DNA from: Nonomuraea jabiensis
GTDB lineage: Bacteria > Actinomycetota > Actinomycetes > Streptosporangiales > Streptosporangiaceae
Direction: 5' to 3'
Assembly (NCBI RefSeq): GCF_014204795.1
Contig: NZ_JACHMB010000001.1
Span: forward strand, 1,922,001-1,986,000
DNA length: 64,000 bases
A model generated the notes under the pieces. The model searched no databases. It had not been told where the DNA came from and was given only the letters and a program-made list of their open reading frames with translations. The translations under genes were made by a program, and so were the position numbers. Positions 34,641 through 43,968 of this stretch are shown here, piece by piece (position 1 is the stretch's first letter; every line of letters starts with the position of its first letter).

Positions 34641-34806
34641 GTTCGACTCCTCCGTTTGCAAACTCGTTACCTGGGTCAGGCACGCACGTTACTACAGCCC
34701 CCCGAGTGCCCGGACCGAACTCGGGAGAGCTGTTATGAGACAAAAAGCGCACTCTGTCCGCCCACCCCCCACAACCAGCCAGATCCCAGCCCCAAATCAG
34801 GGCCAA

Positions 34807-35268
34807 TCAGATCCCAGGCACCAAACTCCCGCCAACCCTCAACCCCACCCCTTCCTCCTTCTCCTCCCGGCACACATCCCACAACCAGGTGTCCACCCAC
34901 TCCCCCGAACACCCCACCTGAGCGGGAGTCCGCACCGGAGCCGCCGGCGTCACAGGCTCCTCCACCCCCGGCTCCACATGCTCGACAGGCGGCACCAACG
35001 GAACAACAGCCCGCGGCCGCCGACTCACCACACGAACCGGCGCCGGCACACTCCCCTCGTACACCCGATCCGGATGCGCCGGCTCCCGCACCACCACCGG
35101 CCCAAACCCCGCCCGCACGACCCGCTCCCGAACCACCGCCGGGACACTCCCCTCAAACCCCCGCATCTCCCCAGCCAACAACCCCCCAGCAAGGATCGCC
35201 GGCGCCAACAACGCCCCGAACAACACGACAGGCCGCCGCCGCGCCTGCTTGCATCGCCTCCTGGTCAC
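34807..35268 (-). CDS. Predicted membrane-anchored protein of unknown function
   Basis: This encodes 153 residues. A basic start (TRRRCKQARRRP), one membrane span (VVLFGALLAPAILAGGLLAG), a Val/Pro/Arg-rich linker with a repeated EGSVPA segment (about residues 39 and 71), and a C-terminal CSGEWVDTWLWDVCREE with two cysteines that could form a disulfide. The plus strand shows the strong C/A bias expected opposite a coding strand. I cannot name a family. It is possibly a small envelope protein. Confidence 0.6.
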   Translation of the reverse strand: MTRRRCKQARRRPVVLFGALLAPAILAGGLLAGEMRGFEGSVPAVVRERVVRAGFGPVVVREPAHPDRVYEGSVPAPVRVVSRRPRAVVPLVPPVEHVEPGVEEPVTPAAPVRTPAQVGCSGEWVDTWLWDVCREEKEEGVGLRVGGSLVPGI

Positions 35269-35418
35269 AGGCAGACGCTATCCACGCCGGATCCACAAGA
35301 TTCCGACCACTTGTCATGCCTTTACCGCAGCTCAGAGCACCCATAACCAACCCCACCAAACTCACCCCGGCTCCACGTCCCACGCAGTGCCAGACTTTCG
35401 CTAGGCTTACGAGAGTCC

Positions 35419-35491
35419 GCCTCCGTAGCTCAGGGGATAGAGCACCGCTCTCCTAAAGCGGGTGCCGCAGGTTCGAATCCTGCCGGGGGCA
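35419..35491 (+). tRNA. tRNA-Arg (anticodon CCT)
   Basis: This is a complete cloverleaf. The acceptor is GCCTCCG with CGGGGGC (one U-G pair), the D-arm AGCTCAGGGGATAGAGC, the anticodon stem CCGCT/AGCGG around CTCCTAA (anticodon CCT at 35452-35454), and the T-arm GCAGG-TTCGAAT-CCTGC with discriminator A. CCA is not encoded. The 3' 46 bp starting in the anticodon stem (35447-35492) are repeated exactly at 57122-57167, so this gene is the attachment site of the 21.7-kb island. Confidence 0.96.
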
Positions 35492-35744
35492 CTCTTCTGA
35501 TCAGGTGTTTTGGCCTCTGACCTGCGGTTTCTCAGCCGCAGGTCTTTTGGTTTGTGGACCTTCATAGGCAGCCGACGGTGCCCGCGTGCAGCCGTAAGAC
35601 CATGATCAGGGGACATATGAGGGATGATCTTGATGACGTTTTCCCAGGTCAGGCCTTGATTCTGAGCTATCGGGCCTCCGACAACCCGCTACGATCGCCC
35701 GGACATTGGACAAACACAGCCCCCTGATCGTGCCAAATACGTGC
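35447..35744. repeat. Left copy of the island-bounding direct repeat
   Basis: Positions 35447-35492 are identical to 57122-57167 (46 bp, tRNA-Arg 3' half plus one base). The following 250 bp (terminator, CAGCCGACGGTGCCC, GCAGCCGTAAGACCATGATC, up to AAATACGTGC) align with 57168-57418 with scattered mismatches. The exact part looks like an att core. The extended part is diverged homology. Confidence 0.85.
35519..35548 (+). terminator. Terminator of tRNA-Arg
   Basis: GACCTGCGG (35519-35527), the loop TTTCTCAG, CCGCAGGTC (35536-35544) and TTTT form an intrinsic terminator. An identical stem-loop sits in the right-hand repeat at 57194-57223. Confidence 0.85.
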
Positions 35745-35898
35745 GCAGGCCGCTGGCATGCAACACTCCATCTGAGCCCTGCACCCATCAACTGAGATCA
35801 TCACCTCGTTCGAAAGCAGCACGGGAGCCCGTAATGTCCGATTCCACGAAAGTGCTTCAGAACGGCCTCTACCTGCGCTAAACACGCAGGTGACCGAG
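35745..35898. other. Interval between left repeat and CRISPR relic
   Basis: No gene that I can support. A 15-codon open frame, MSDSTKVLQNGLYLR, at 35834-35881 has GGAG upstream of its ATG. It may be a leader peptide or the stub of a lost gene. Confidence 0.25.
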
Positions 35899-36098
35899 AG
35901 CACTCCTGCGAACGCGGGGATGGTCCCAGCGATCCCATCCGATGGCGCGGGCCAAGCTGTGCTCCCCGCGCAGTCCCGTTGCCCCTGCCAACTCAGAGAC
36001 TTACTGGGTGCTGCCCGCCCACGCGGGAATGGTCCCTACACGCTTGCCACGGGGCAGACGATCTACATGTGCTCCCTGCCCACGCGGGGATGGATCCC
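35899..36098. CRISPR. Degenerate type I-E-like CRISPR relic (4 repeats, 3 spacers)
   Basis: Repeat-like units lie at 35899-35927, 35959-35977, 36008-36036 and 36069-36098. Their common consensus is GTGCTCCCCGCGCA joined to CGCGGGGATGGTCCC, the palindromic class of repeat used by type I-E systems in actinomycetes. The second unit lacks exactly the ten bases CGCGGGGATG from its middle, the fourth has an extra A (GGATCCC), and the first is diverged at its 5' end. Spacers are 31, 30 and 32 bp. No cas genes are in the window. Confidence 0.7.
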
Positions 36099-36143
36099 AA
36101 GCGGGCCGCTGGCCCCTCACCAGGTCGTGACGAACACAACATC

Positions 36144-37925
36144 TCATTTCTCGGACATCCCCTTCGGGTTCGCGTACGCCGCCGACTGCATCGCGTATAG
36201 GGTGGCGTACCGTCCGTCTGAGGCCATGAGCTGGTCGTGGGTGCCCTGCTCGACTATCCGCCCGTCGGCCAGCACCACGATGTGATCGGCCATGCGCACG
36301 GTCGAGAAGCGGTGGGACACGAGCAGGGTGATCGTTCCGTGGCGGCTGGCCGCCGCGGCGGACTGGGCCGCGAAGCGTTCGAACAGATCGTGCTCGGCCT
36401 GGGCGTCCAGGGCGGACGTCGGCTCGTCCAGGACCCGCATCAGGGGCGCCTCCCGCATGAGCCCGCGAGCCAGCGCGAGGCGCTGCCACTGCCCGTACGA
36501 CGGCTCTACACCGCCGAAGACCGCTCCCAGCCTGGTGGCGAGGCCGTCTTCCAGGGCCGCGACGACGGAATCGGCTCCGGCCCGGCGCAACGCGTCGCCG
36601 ATGCGGTCGAGGTCGTCGACCCGGGGCAGGTCGCCCACGCCCACCCCCTCGCGTACGGTCGACTGCAGCTTGAGGAAGTCCTGGTAGACGCCGGAGCACC
36701 GGGCCGCCCATGACGACGGGGCGACCTCCGCCAGGTCCCGGCCGTCGACGCAGACGCGGCCGCCGGTCGGCCGGTAGAGACCGGTGAGCAGTTTGACGAG
36801 AGTCGTCTTGCCGGCGCCGTTGACGCCCACGAGGCCAACGATGGATCCAGGCTCGATCGTCAGGTCCAGGTCACGCAGAACGGGCGCCGCCGCGTCAGAG
36901 TAGGCGAAGGAGACCCGCTCCAGCCTGACGCCGGTGGCGAGCCGCGCCGGCGCCGGCGCGCCGTCATACCGCTGCGCGGCCGCGTGGTCGAGCAGCCAGT
37001 GGTAGTGGCCGATGACCCGGCCGAACTCCCCTATCTCCCGCAGGCCGGCGGCGGTCATGTGGATCTGACTGCCGAGCTGCGTCGCCAGGGTGAGGATAAG
37101 CACGATGTCGCCCGCTCCGGCAGAGGCGCCATCGGCGATCGCCAGGGCGGCGATCAGCCCGGTGGTGAATCCGGCCCAGCCAGCGCAGCGCCACAGAGAT
37201 CCGCGCAACCGGGCGGCCTCCTCCCGGCGCGTGACCCGGCGCCAGCCCTGGCCGGCTCGCTCGCTGAGTTCGTGCCCGGCACCGGAGACCCGGATCTCCT
37301 TGGCGGGTCCGGGCCGCAGGCACAGCTCGTGGAGCTCCCGCTCGTGCCGTACCTCCTCCGCGCACGCGTCCACGGTGGCGCGCAGCATGGACTGGGCGCG
37401 GCGCGCCGCCAGCAGCGGCAGCGCGGCGACCATGGCCAAGCCGGCGAGCGCCGGGTGGACCGAGGCGAGCAGCCAGACGCTGATCGCGATGCCGGCGATG
37501 CTGGCCGCCGCCTGGCCGTAGGCCCAGCACGACAGCGCGATGGCCCAGGCTCCCCGGCGCAACAGCAGGAGACGGTTGAGATAGTCGGGACGTTCGGCGT
37601 GCTCGATGGTGGGGATGCGGGCGGTGCTGCCGACGATCTCCTGGGTGAGCCGGACACTGACCTTCTCCATCAAGCCGATGCGCAGGGCGATCTCGACGCC
37701 GCCCAGGGCGGCGACGGAGGTGTGCGCGAGCACGCCGACGGCGGCCGCGACGGCGATCGAGACCCAGTCGGCGAGGCCCGCTGAGTCCACCAGCTCGCGT
37801 TGGCCGAGCGCCACCCCGGCCACGCCGACCGCGCGGAGCAGCGTCAGCAGGCAGGCAAGAGCCGCGTGGCGGGGGCTCGCCTCGAAGGCGAGCGTCAGAG
37901 TGCGGGTGAGTGTGCGGATCCTCAT
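36144..37925 (-). CDS. ABC transporter, fused permease-ATPase (half-transporter 2)
   Basis: This is a 593-residue type I exporter half. The membrane domain covers about residues 1-320. The ATPase has Walker A GVNGAGKTTL, Walker B PLMRVLDEPTSALD and the switch His (VSHRFSTV). The signature LSGGQ is replaced by PSYGQWQRLALARG. Its partner at 37922 keeps LSGGQ, so the two probably form an asymmetric heterodimer. The start ATG overlaps the stop of the partner. It is the last gene of the minus-strand arm of the cluster and probably exports the product or a glycolipid-like intermediate. Confidence 0.88.
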   Translation of the reverse strand: MRIRTLTRTLTLAFEASPRHAALACLLTLLRAVGVAGVALGQRELVDSAGLADWVSIAVAAAVGVLAHTSVAALGGVEIALRIGLMEKVSVRLTQEIVGSTARIPTIEHAERPDYLNRLLLLRRGAWAIALSCWAYGQAAASIAGIAISVWLLASVHPALAGLAMVAALPLLAARRAQSMLRATVDACAEEVRHERELHELCLRPGPAKEIRVSGAGHELSERAGQGWRRVTRREEAARLRGSLWRCAGWAGFTTGLIAALAIADGASAGAGDIVLILTLATQLGSQIHMTAAGLREIGEFGRVIGHYHWLLDHAAAQRYDGAPAPARLATGVRLERVSFAYSDAAAPVLRDLDLTIEPGSIVGLVGVNGAGKTTLVKLLTGLYRPTGGRVCVDGRDLAEVAPSSWAARCSGVYQDFLKLQSTVREGVGVGDLPRVDDLDRIGDALRRAGADSVVAALEDGLATRLGAVFGGVEPSYGQWQRLALARGLMREAPLMRVLDEPTSALDAQAEHDLFERFAAQSAAAASRHGTITLLVSHRFSTVRMADHIVVLADGRIVEQGTHDQLMASDGRYATLYAMQSAAYANPKGMSEK

Positions 37926-39691
37926 GAGGCCGCCGTGAAGCGTTCGGCCTGGAGCCGGAACAGGCGGGCGTACGCGCCGCCGGCCCGCAGCAGATCGGCA
38001 TGACCACCGGACTCGATGATCCGCCCGCCATCCAGGACAACGATGCGGTCCGCGTGCTGCACGGTGGAGAGCCGATGGGAGATGAGCACGACCGTGGTGC
38101 CGGGGACGCCGGCGATGACCTGCTGGTAGAACTGCGTTTCCGCCTGGATGTCCAGGTTGGCGGTGGGCTCGTCGAGTATCAGCAGCCGGCGGCCGTGCTC
38201 GGCCGCGAACAGGGCGCGGGCAAGAGCGAGCCGCTGCCACTGCCCGCCGGACAGATCGGTGCCACCCGTTCCCGTGTGCCAGAGCGACGTGTCGAGTCCG
38301 GCGGGCAAATCCTCGATGACGTCGGATGCGCCAGCTACGTGGATGGCGCGGCGCAGGTCGTCGTCGGACGCGACGATCTCCGGAGCCGACAAGCGGATGT
38401 TGTCGCGTACAGAGCCCGAGTAGTGGACGAAGTCCTGGAACACCACCGCGATGTGGCGCCGCCAGCTCTCCACGTCCAGCCGTCGGAGGTCCGCGCCGTC
38501 GACGAGGATCCGCCCGGCCGAGGGTGTGTAGAGTCCCGTCAGCAGCTTGCTAAGGGTGGTCTTGCCGGCGCCGTTCACGCCGACGATCGCGAGCACCTCC
38601 CCAGGCTCGATCGTCAGGTCCAGGCCGCGGAGCACGGGTTCGGCGGCTCCGGGATAGGCGAAGGTGACGTTCTCGAAGCGGACGGGCCCGTAGCGCGCCG
38701 GCTCGCCGCCCGGGTCGGCGCCCGGCGCGTCGAGTTGGTCGAGGGCGCGGAGAGCGCCGAGGCCGTAGGCAATGTCGAGCGCCTCCTGTCCCATGTACGT
38801 GGCCTGGAAGATTGCCCAGGCGGCGGCGAGGCAGGTGGCCAGGCCGTCCACGGCGAGCCGACCCGTGGCCGCCGCAATGCCGGGCACCAGGAGGGCGGCC
38901 AGCGCCATGACCGCGGCGCTCGCCGCGACGGGGGCCTGCCTGCGCAACGAGGCCATGCGGGCCGTCCACATGATGTCCGTGGTCTCGGTGTGGGCGCGCA
39001 GACGGCGCTCCATCACCCAGTCGGCCAGTCCGAACATCCGAACCTCCTTGGCCGCCTCCGCCCCCGAGGCCACCTCCGCCCAGTACTCGGTGCGCCGCTG
39101 CTTGGACGTGAGTCCGTCCTCCACGGACACGGTGGAGGACCACTGCCGCAGCGCGTACGAGCGCTGGAGCAGGCATCCGGCCACCAGCAGGAGCGCGAGC
39201 AGCGGGAAGTGGCCGGCCAGGATCGCCCCGGCGGCCACGGCGCCGCCGGCGCGGAACACGATCATGAGTTGTCCCGTCGCGGCGGTGCCCGGGGATCGCA
39301 CGCGCCAGGACTCGCCCCGGTCCGACGCCCGGCTCAACAGGTCCTGGAACTCCTCGTCCTCAAGGTGGGCGATGCCGCGCTGCCGGAGGGCGATCTGCCG
39401 CACCCGGGTGCGGACGTGCCCGTCGATACTGCGCGAGCAGGTGGCGCCGAGCGGATCCTGCAGGGACTCCGCCGTCCGCTGGACGAGAAGCACTGCGGCG
39501 AGCGTCGCGAGCGGCGCCACGACGTCGCCGCCCGCCGCGATCGCGCCGACCAGCCATCCGGCCGCCAGGGACATGGCCGCCGGCGCGGCCGCCGCCAGGA
39601 GCAGGCAGGCGATGAGGGCCGCAGGACGCGCCCGCCCGGCCAAGCGCAACAGGCGAACGAGGCGCGCCCGCTCGCGAACCAGGCCGGTCAA
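37922..39691 (-). CDS. ABC transporter, fused permease-ATPase (half-transporter 1)
   Basis: This encodes 589 residues: an N-terminal six-helix membrane domain (to about 330) and a full ATPase with Walker A GVNGAGKTTLSK, the signature DLSGGQWQRLALARAL, Walker B LLILDEPTANLD and VLISHRLSTV. It is the heterodimer partner of the downstream gene. It overlaps the adenylation gene by four bases, tying export to biosynthesis in a single transcript. Confidence 0.9.
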   Translation of the reverse strand: MTGLVRERARLVRLLRLAGRARPAALIACLLLAAAAPAAMSLAAGWLVGAIAAGGDVVAPLATLAAVLLVQRTAESLQDPLGATCSRSIDGHVRTRVRQIALRQRGIAHLEDEEFQDLLSRASDRGESWRVRSPGTAATGQLMIVFRAGGAVAAGAILAGHFPLLALLLVAGCLLQRSYALRQWSSTVSVEDGLTSKQRRTEYWAEVASGAEAAKEVRMFGLADWVMERRLRAHTETTDIMWTARMASLRRQAPVAASAAVMALAALLVPGIAAATGRLAVDGLATCLAAAWAIFQATYMGQEALDIAYGLGALRALDQLDAPGADPGGEPARYGPVRFENVTFAYPGAAEPVLRGLDLTIEPGEVLAIVGVNGAGKTTLSKLLTGLYTPSAGRILVDGADLRRLDVESWRRHIAVVFQDFVHYSGSVRDNIRLSAPEIVASDDDLRRAIHVAGASDVIEDLPAGLDTSLWHTGTGGTDLSGGQWQRLALARALFAAEHGRRLLILDEPTANLDIQAETQFYQQVIAGVPGTTVVLISHRLSTVQHADRIVVLDGGRIIESGGHADLLRAGGAYARLFRLQAERFTAAS

Positions 39692-41199
39692 CCCCGTGCT
39701 CCCTCAAGCAGGGTAATGAGCGCCCGGTAGTCCGTCTTCCCGTTGGCCGTGAGCGGGAGTTCCGGCAGCACCTGGACGCGGGACGGCATCATGTACGCGG
39801 GCAGCGCGTCCCGCAACCGTGAGCGCAACGTGGCCGGCTCACACTCTTCGGAGACCACGAATGCCGCCACGCCCTCGGCGGTCAAGCCCACGACCGGCCA
39901 GCCGAGGGCGGCGGTGGCGCGGACACCGGGGAGCGCGTTCATCGCCGCCTCGATGTCGCCCAGTTCGACGCGGTGGCCGTTGACCTTGATCTGCCGGTCG
40001 GCGCGCCCGACGAAGTGCAGGCATCCGTCGGCGTCGCGGCGGACCAGATCCCCGGTCCGGTAGTAGACCTTCGCGGAGTCGCCGAGCCTGACCAGGGAAG
40101 CCGCCGTCCGCCGCGCGTCCCGCCAGTATCCGGCGAAGCACTGCGTCCCGCCCAGCAGCAACTCGCCGCTGTCGGCCGGCCGCCCGTGCTCGGGGTCGAC
40201 GATGGCGGCCAGAGTCCCGGGCATGGGGTGGCCGATGGGGACGACGTCGTTCGCGCACCGGGACGGCGACGTGCCGCCGTCCCACGAATAGGCGAAGCAG
40301 GCGACCGTCGCCTCGGTCGGTCCGTACAGGTTCTCGATGACCGAGTCCGGCGCCGCCGTCTGCCATTCCTCCACGACGTCGCGTGGTAACGCCTCTCCGC
40401 AGAACAAGCTGAGACGCAAGCCGGGAAAGGCCCCCGGACGCAGGCCCCGGCGGGCCGACAGCAGGCGCGCCAGCGACGGGACGGAGACCCACGCCGAGCA
40501 TCCTGCCCTGCCGAGCGTACGCTCCGGAGCCAGCACCATGTCACGCCGGTCGAGCACGGCCACAGCCGCCCCGCCTGCCCAGGCGCCGAAGGTGCTGAGG
40601 ATGGAGAGGTCGAAGCTGAGGTCGGAGAACTGGGCGACCACGTCCTCCGGGGAGAGCCGGTACCGGGCGCCGACCCAGTCCAGGAACGCCTGAAGGTTGG
40701 CACGCGTGATCGGCACCCCCTTGGGAGAGCCGGTGCTGCCCGAGGTGAAGAAGATGTAGGCAAAGCCCTCCCCCGGACTCTCCTCGGGAACACTGGAGCC
40801 GCTCGGCGGTGACACGAGGAACGGCACGCGCTCTTCCACGCCGGCGGCCCGCGCCGCGGCCTCCAGCAGCGGCACATCCTCCTGCTCGCAGACGACCGCG
40901 CCGGGCTCGGCGGACCTCAGGATGGCGGCCACCCGGTCCCGCGGATGCGCGGGGTTGATCGGCACCCACGCCGCGCCCAGGACGGAGCAGGCCAGGGCTC
41001 CGGCGAACCCGAGCAGCCGGGGACCGCTCATAACGGCTATCCGCGGCGGCGGCTCCCCGAACCGGTCGAGCAGGCCAGCGGCGATGCCGCCCACTTGTGA
41101 CCACAGTTCGGCGAAGGTGACCCGGCGTCCCTGGACGATGAGCGCGGTCGCGTCGGGCCGGTGGCGTACGGCGTGGCTGACGCCTGCATGCAGTGACAT
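39688..41199 (-). CDS. Freestanding NRPS adenylation enzyme
   Basis: This is a 503-residue AMP-forming synthetase. The core motifs are in order: A3 FTSGSTGSPKGVPIT, A4/A5 with SDLSFDLSILSTFGAW and NLYGPTEATVACFAY, A7 YRTGDLVRRDADGCLHFVGR, A8 QIKVNGHRVELGDIEAAM and A10 LTANGKTDYRAL (catalytic Lys). The Asp in FDLS, the residue that binds an alpha-amino group, is retained, so the substrate is probably an amino acid rather than an aryl or fatty acid. It lacks its own carrier domain; the carrier at 44081 is the likely partner. Confidence 0.88.
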   Translation of the reverse strand: MSLHAGVSHAVRHRPDATALIVQGRRVTFAELWSQVGGIAAGLLDRFGEPPPRIAVMSGPRLLGFAGALACSVLGAAWVPINPAHPRDRVAAILRSAEPGAVVCEQEDVPLLEAAARAAGVEERVPFLVSPPSGSSVPEESPGEGFAYIFFTSGSTGSPKGVPITRANLQAFLDWVGARYRLSPEDVVAQFSDLSFDLSILSTFGAWAGGAAVAVLDRRDMVLAPERTLGRAGCSAWVSVPSLARLLSARRGLRPGAFPGLRLSLFCGEALPRDVVEEWQTAAPDSVIENLYGPTEATVACFAYSWDGGTSPSRCANDVVPIGHPMPGTLAAIVDPEHGRPADSGELLLGGTQCFAGYWRDARRTAASLVRLGDSAKVYYRTGDLVRRDADGCLHFVGRADRQIKVNGHRVELGDIEAAMNALPGVRATAALGWPVVGLTAEGVAAFVVSEECEPATLRSRLRDALPAYMMPSRVQVLPELPLTANGKTDYRALITLLEGARG

Positions 41200-41200
41200 C

Positions 41201-42403
41201 TCAGCCTGCCATTCCCGGTCGCAGGACCCTGCGGTCCAGGAAGGCGAGGTGGCCGTTCGCGCTCATCAGGCGATCGTCGGGCTGGTTGAGGCCGGCGGCG
41301 CGGAGATCTCGCAGGTGCCGTTCCAGGGGGATGTCCGAGTTCTGCAGATATCCGGTGGCCACGCCGGCGGCGTGGATGAGCTGGTTGATCACCTCGTACG
41401 AGGCTTCGGCGGCGGCAACCTTGACGTTGTTCAGATGGATCTGCAGATCAGGCAGGCGGCCGTCGGGAATGCCGTGCGACCGCGCGTCGGCGGCGTAGTC
41501 GCAGACCGTACGTACGTAGGAGGAGGCGAGTTCGAGGGTCAGGCGGGCCCGCGCGATCCTGAGCAACGTCGCCTCCTGCCCCGTGGCCGCCGCGCCCTGG
41601 CGCCTCAGCTTCGCCGTCGTCTCGGCGAGTGCGGTCCTGGCGGTACCGAGCCAGCATGCCGCCCAGGCGAGATGGGATGTGGGGATGAGGCTCTCCATCG
41701 CCACCCGCCGCATGCCGCCGGCGGTCTCGATGATCTGGTGGTGAGCGACCGAGCCCCTGATCTCGGCCCCGGCGCTGCGCGTGCCGCGCATGCCGAGCGC
41801 ATTCCACTCGCCGCGGACGGCGAAGTCGACCTGCCGCCGATGTGCGTAGACGAGCCGGACGTCGCCGTTCGGCGCTGATTCCGACCTCCGGAGGGTGATC
41901 AAGTAGCCGTCCGCATAGGCGCCGCCCGTCACCACGGGCGCGAATCGGGTGAAGGACACCATGTCCCCAAGGTCGACCATCGCCTCCGCGACCGAGAAAA
42001 GATCGCCGCTGCCCTTCTGCGAGGTGACCGAGGCGATGTAGACCTCCCCCCGTGCCACGGCGGGCAGGACGTCCCCGCGCAGCTCCGCGCCGCCGAACCG
42101 GGCGATGGCGTCCACCTGCTGGCAGTGCATCGCCCACATGAAGGCCGTGCTCACGCATCCGCCGCCGAGGATCTCCGCAGCGTCCACCAGTTCACGCAGG
42201 CCGAGCCCCATCCCGCCGTACGCGCGCGGCACCAGCAGTCCCATGAGGCCTGATGCGCGAATTGCGGCCATGCTCTCCTCGGGAAACCGCGCCTGGCTGT
42301 CCACCGCTCCCGCGTTCCGCCGCAGGACCGCGACGAGTTCACGGGCGATCGTCCGTGCGGACGTGCTTTCGTCTGTCGTTGTGGAGGCTTCTGCTTGCGT
42401 CAC
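41201..42403 (-). CDS. Acyl-CoA dehydrogenase-like flavoenzyme
   Basis: This encodes 400 residues from GTG 42403, 10 bp after the stop of the condensation gene. The ACAD fold is seen in SMAAIRASGLMGLLVPRAYG, then GGMGLGLRELVDAAEILGG, then IASVTSQKGSGDLF, and the helical C-terminal dimer domain (VAAAEASYEVINQLIHAAGV). Standalone ACADs beside an adenylation enzyme and a carrier protein often oxidise a tethered amino acid (for example prolyl to pyrrolyl), though some relatives act as flavin monooxygenases. Sequence alone does not settle this. Confidence 0.82.
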   Translation of the reverse strand: MTQAEASTTTDESTSARTIARELVAVLRRNAGAVDSQARFPEESMAAIRASGLMGLLVPRAYGGMGLGLRELVDAAEILGGGCVSTAFMWAMHCQQVDAIARFGGAELRGDVLPAVARGEVYIASVTSQKGSGDLFSVAEAMVDLGDMVSFTRFAPVVTGGAYADGYLITLRRSESAPNGDVRLVYAHRRQVDFAVRGEWNALGMRGTRSAGAEIRGSVAHHQIIETAGGMRRVAMESLIPTSHLAWAACWLGTARTALAETTAKLRRQGAAATGQEATLLRIARARLTLELASSYVRTVCDYAADARSHGIPDGRLPDLQIHLNNVKVAAAEASYEVINQLIHAAGVATGYLQNSDIPLERHLRDLRAAGLNQPDDRLMSANGHLAFLDRRVLRPGMAG

Positions 42404-42413
42404 CGTCGAATCC

Positions 42414-43886
42414 TCATGTGGTTGTCCGAGAGACCGATTTCGTGACCCCGCCGATGACCGGGATCCCGGCCACGGCCGCCACGTCCGCCAGGGGGGTGTC
42501 CTGCTCCGCCGCGTGCGCGAGCAGGGCCTCGACACCGAACAGGAAACGATTGACGTCCGCCGGCGGCATGTAGAGCGCGTCCGCGTGCAGGCGCAGGCGG
42601 GTGCGGCTCGCGTCACCCTCGATGGCGAAGAAGAAGCGGGTGGAGCCCGACGGATATCGCTCTCCCCAGGTGAATGTCGATGGTTCTGACGCGGCCGGCG
42701 CAGGCGGTGACTGCTGGAGGCCGCCTGCTCCGCCGATCCGTTTGTCGTTGACGCAACAGAGATGGGGGAGGACGGACGGGTCTTTCGCGCGGAGTTCGCG
42801 AATCTCCGCCTCCAGACGCAGCGGATCGTACTGACCGAAGAGGTTCGTGCTGACGATCGACCGGTTGGTCGACTGAATGACCGCGCCGAATGTGCCGGGG
42901 GTGAGATCGGCGAGCAAGATAGAGTTCTGCGCGATGTTGCAGACGGAATCGAGCAGCCTGGTCTCGATCCGGTTGCAGACGATGAGTTCCAGCAGGCATG
43001 ACGAGCTCGCGGTGTATGTGCCAAGAAGCACGGCGACCGCCGCCGTCATCACGCTGGAGCCGGTCGCTCCATACCGTTGTGCCAGGATCCGCTCGTATCC
43101 GGGAAGAACGGCGGATTCCAGGGTCGCGTCCTGAAATCGGGGTTCGGCTGGGTCGCCGTGGGCCAGGGTGAGCTGGTTTTCCGGCCGTCTCGACAGGCAG
43201 TGCCGCCAGTAGGCCACCGATCTCCTACTGCGTTTCTCGCCTGCCGCGCCGGCCTCGAATCGGGCCTGATCGATCGGCTGCCACTCCTGGGCTCGCGGCG
43301 GCCGATCGTGGTTCAGCAGCCGGTGGAATTCCTCCGTCAGCACGCGCATCCCCCAACCGTCGACGCTGAAATGCGAAACGGCGAAAACGAGGTATCGGGG
43401 CTGTTCATCCTCGGTGATAAGGGTGAAGTGGGACGACCACGCCGCGGTGACGTCACCGGCTGCGAGGCGGAGCTTCTGGGCCACGGCCACGGCCTGGTCT
43501 TCACAACTTCCCCGCACCGGCCTGATCTCGACGTCGAAGCCGCCGTCAGCCGCGCTCACCTGGTACGGGACGCCGTCGGCGGCCACGTGGTAGCTGGTGC
43601 GCAAGGCCTCGTACCGCTCCACCAGCGCCCTGATCGCGTCCATGACCGCAGCTGGCGGACGGCCGGTGACCGGGACGACGCGGGACAGTCCGAAGGCCGC
43701 CGGTCCGACCGAGTCCTGCAGCCGCCACTCCCAAAGATGCCTTTGCGCCCACGTCAACGGTCCTTTTCTGCCCGGTGGCGCGGCGAAGCGGATGTGATGT
43801 CGACGTATGCCGCTCAAGAGAGGACAACCCGTTGTGGGCGCGTCAATGAAGACCTCCGATGAATAGCGGACTTTAACTAGGCTCAT
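42414..43886 (-). CDS. Freestanding NRPS condensation-domain protein
   Basis: This encodes about 490 residues. GPLTWAQRHLWEW is condensation motif C1, RYEALRTSYHV is C2, and VFAVSHFSVDGWGM is C3, where the usual HHxxxDG reads SHFSVDG. The second, catalytic His and the Asp remain. Late motifs are weaker. The start is uncertain: ATG 43886 has no clear Shine-Dalgarno, and a downstream start just before RRHHIRF is possible. It should join a carrier-bound acyl or aminoacyl group to an amine or hydroxyl acceptor, plausibly the aminosugar/aminocyclitol made by the plus-strand arm. Confidence 0.82.
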   Translation of the reverse strand: MSLVKVRYSSEVFIDAPTTGCPLLSGIRRHHIRFAAPPGRKGPLTWAQRHLWEWRLQDSVGPAAFGLSRVVPVTGRPPAAVMDAIRALVERYEALRTSYHVAADGVPYQVSAADGGFDVEIRPVRGSCEDQAVAVAQKLRLAAGDVTAAWSSHFTLITEDEQPRYLVFAVSHFSVDGWGMRVLTEEFHRLLNHDRPPRAQEWQPIDQARFEAGAAGEKRSRRSVAYWRHCLSRRPENQLTLAHGDPAEPRFQDATLESAVLPGYERILAQRYGATGSSVMTAAVAVLLGTYTASSSCLLELIVCNRIETRLLDSVCNIAQNSILLADLTPGTFGAVIQSTNRSIVSTNLFGQYDPLRLEAEIRELRAKDPSVLPHLCCVNDKRIGGAGGLQQSPPAPAASEPSTFTWGERYPSGSTRFFFAIEGDASRTRLRLHADALYMPPADVNRFLFGVEALLAHAAEQDTPLADVAAVAGIPVIGGVTKSVSRTTT

Positions 43887-43943
43887 GACAACATCCGGGA
43901 CGAGCCGGTGAGCCCTCTGCGGGACCATAATGCACTGCCTCAA

Positions 43944-43968
43944 TTAGTTCAACGGTTGACCAAACTAA
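43944..43968. promoter_or_regulatory. Inverted repeat in the divergent cluster promoter
   Basis: TTAGTT at 43944-43949 and AACTAA at 43963-43968 flank CAACGGTTGACC. TTGACC at 43956-43961 could be a -35 for the plus arm. It lies in the 194-bp gap from which both arms of the cluster diverge, so it is a candidate common operator. No regulator gene is in the island. Confidence 0.4.
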
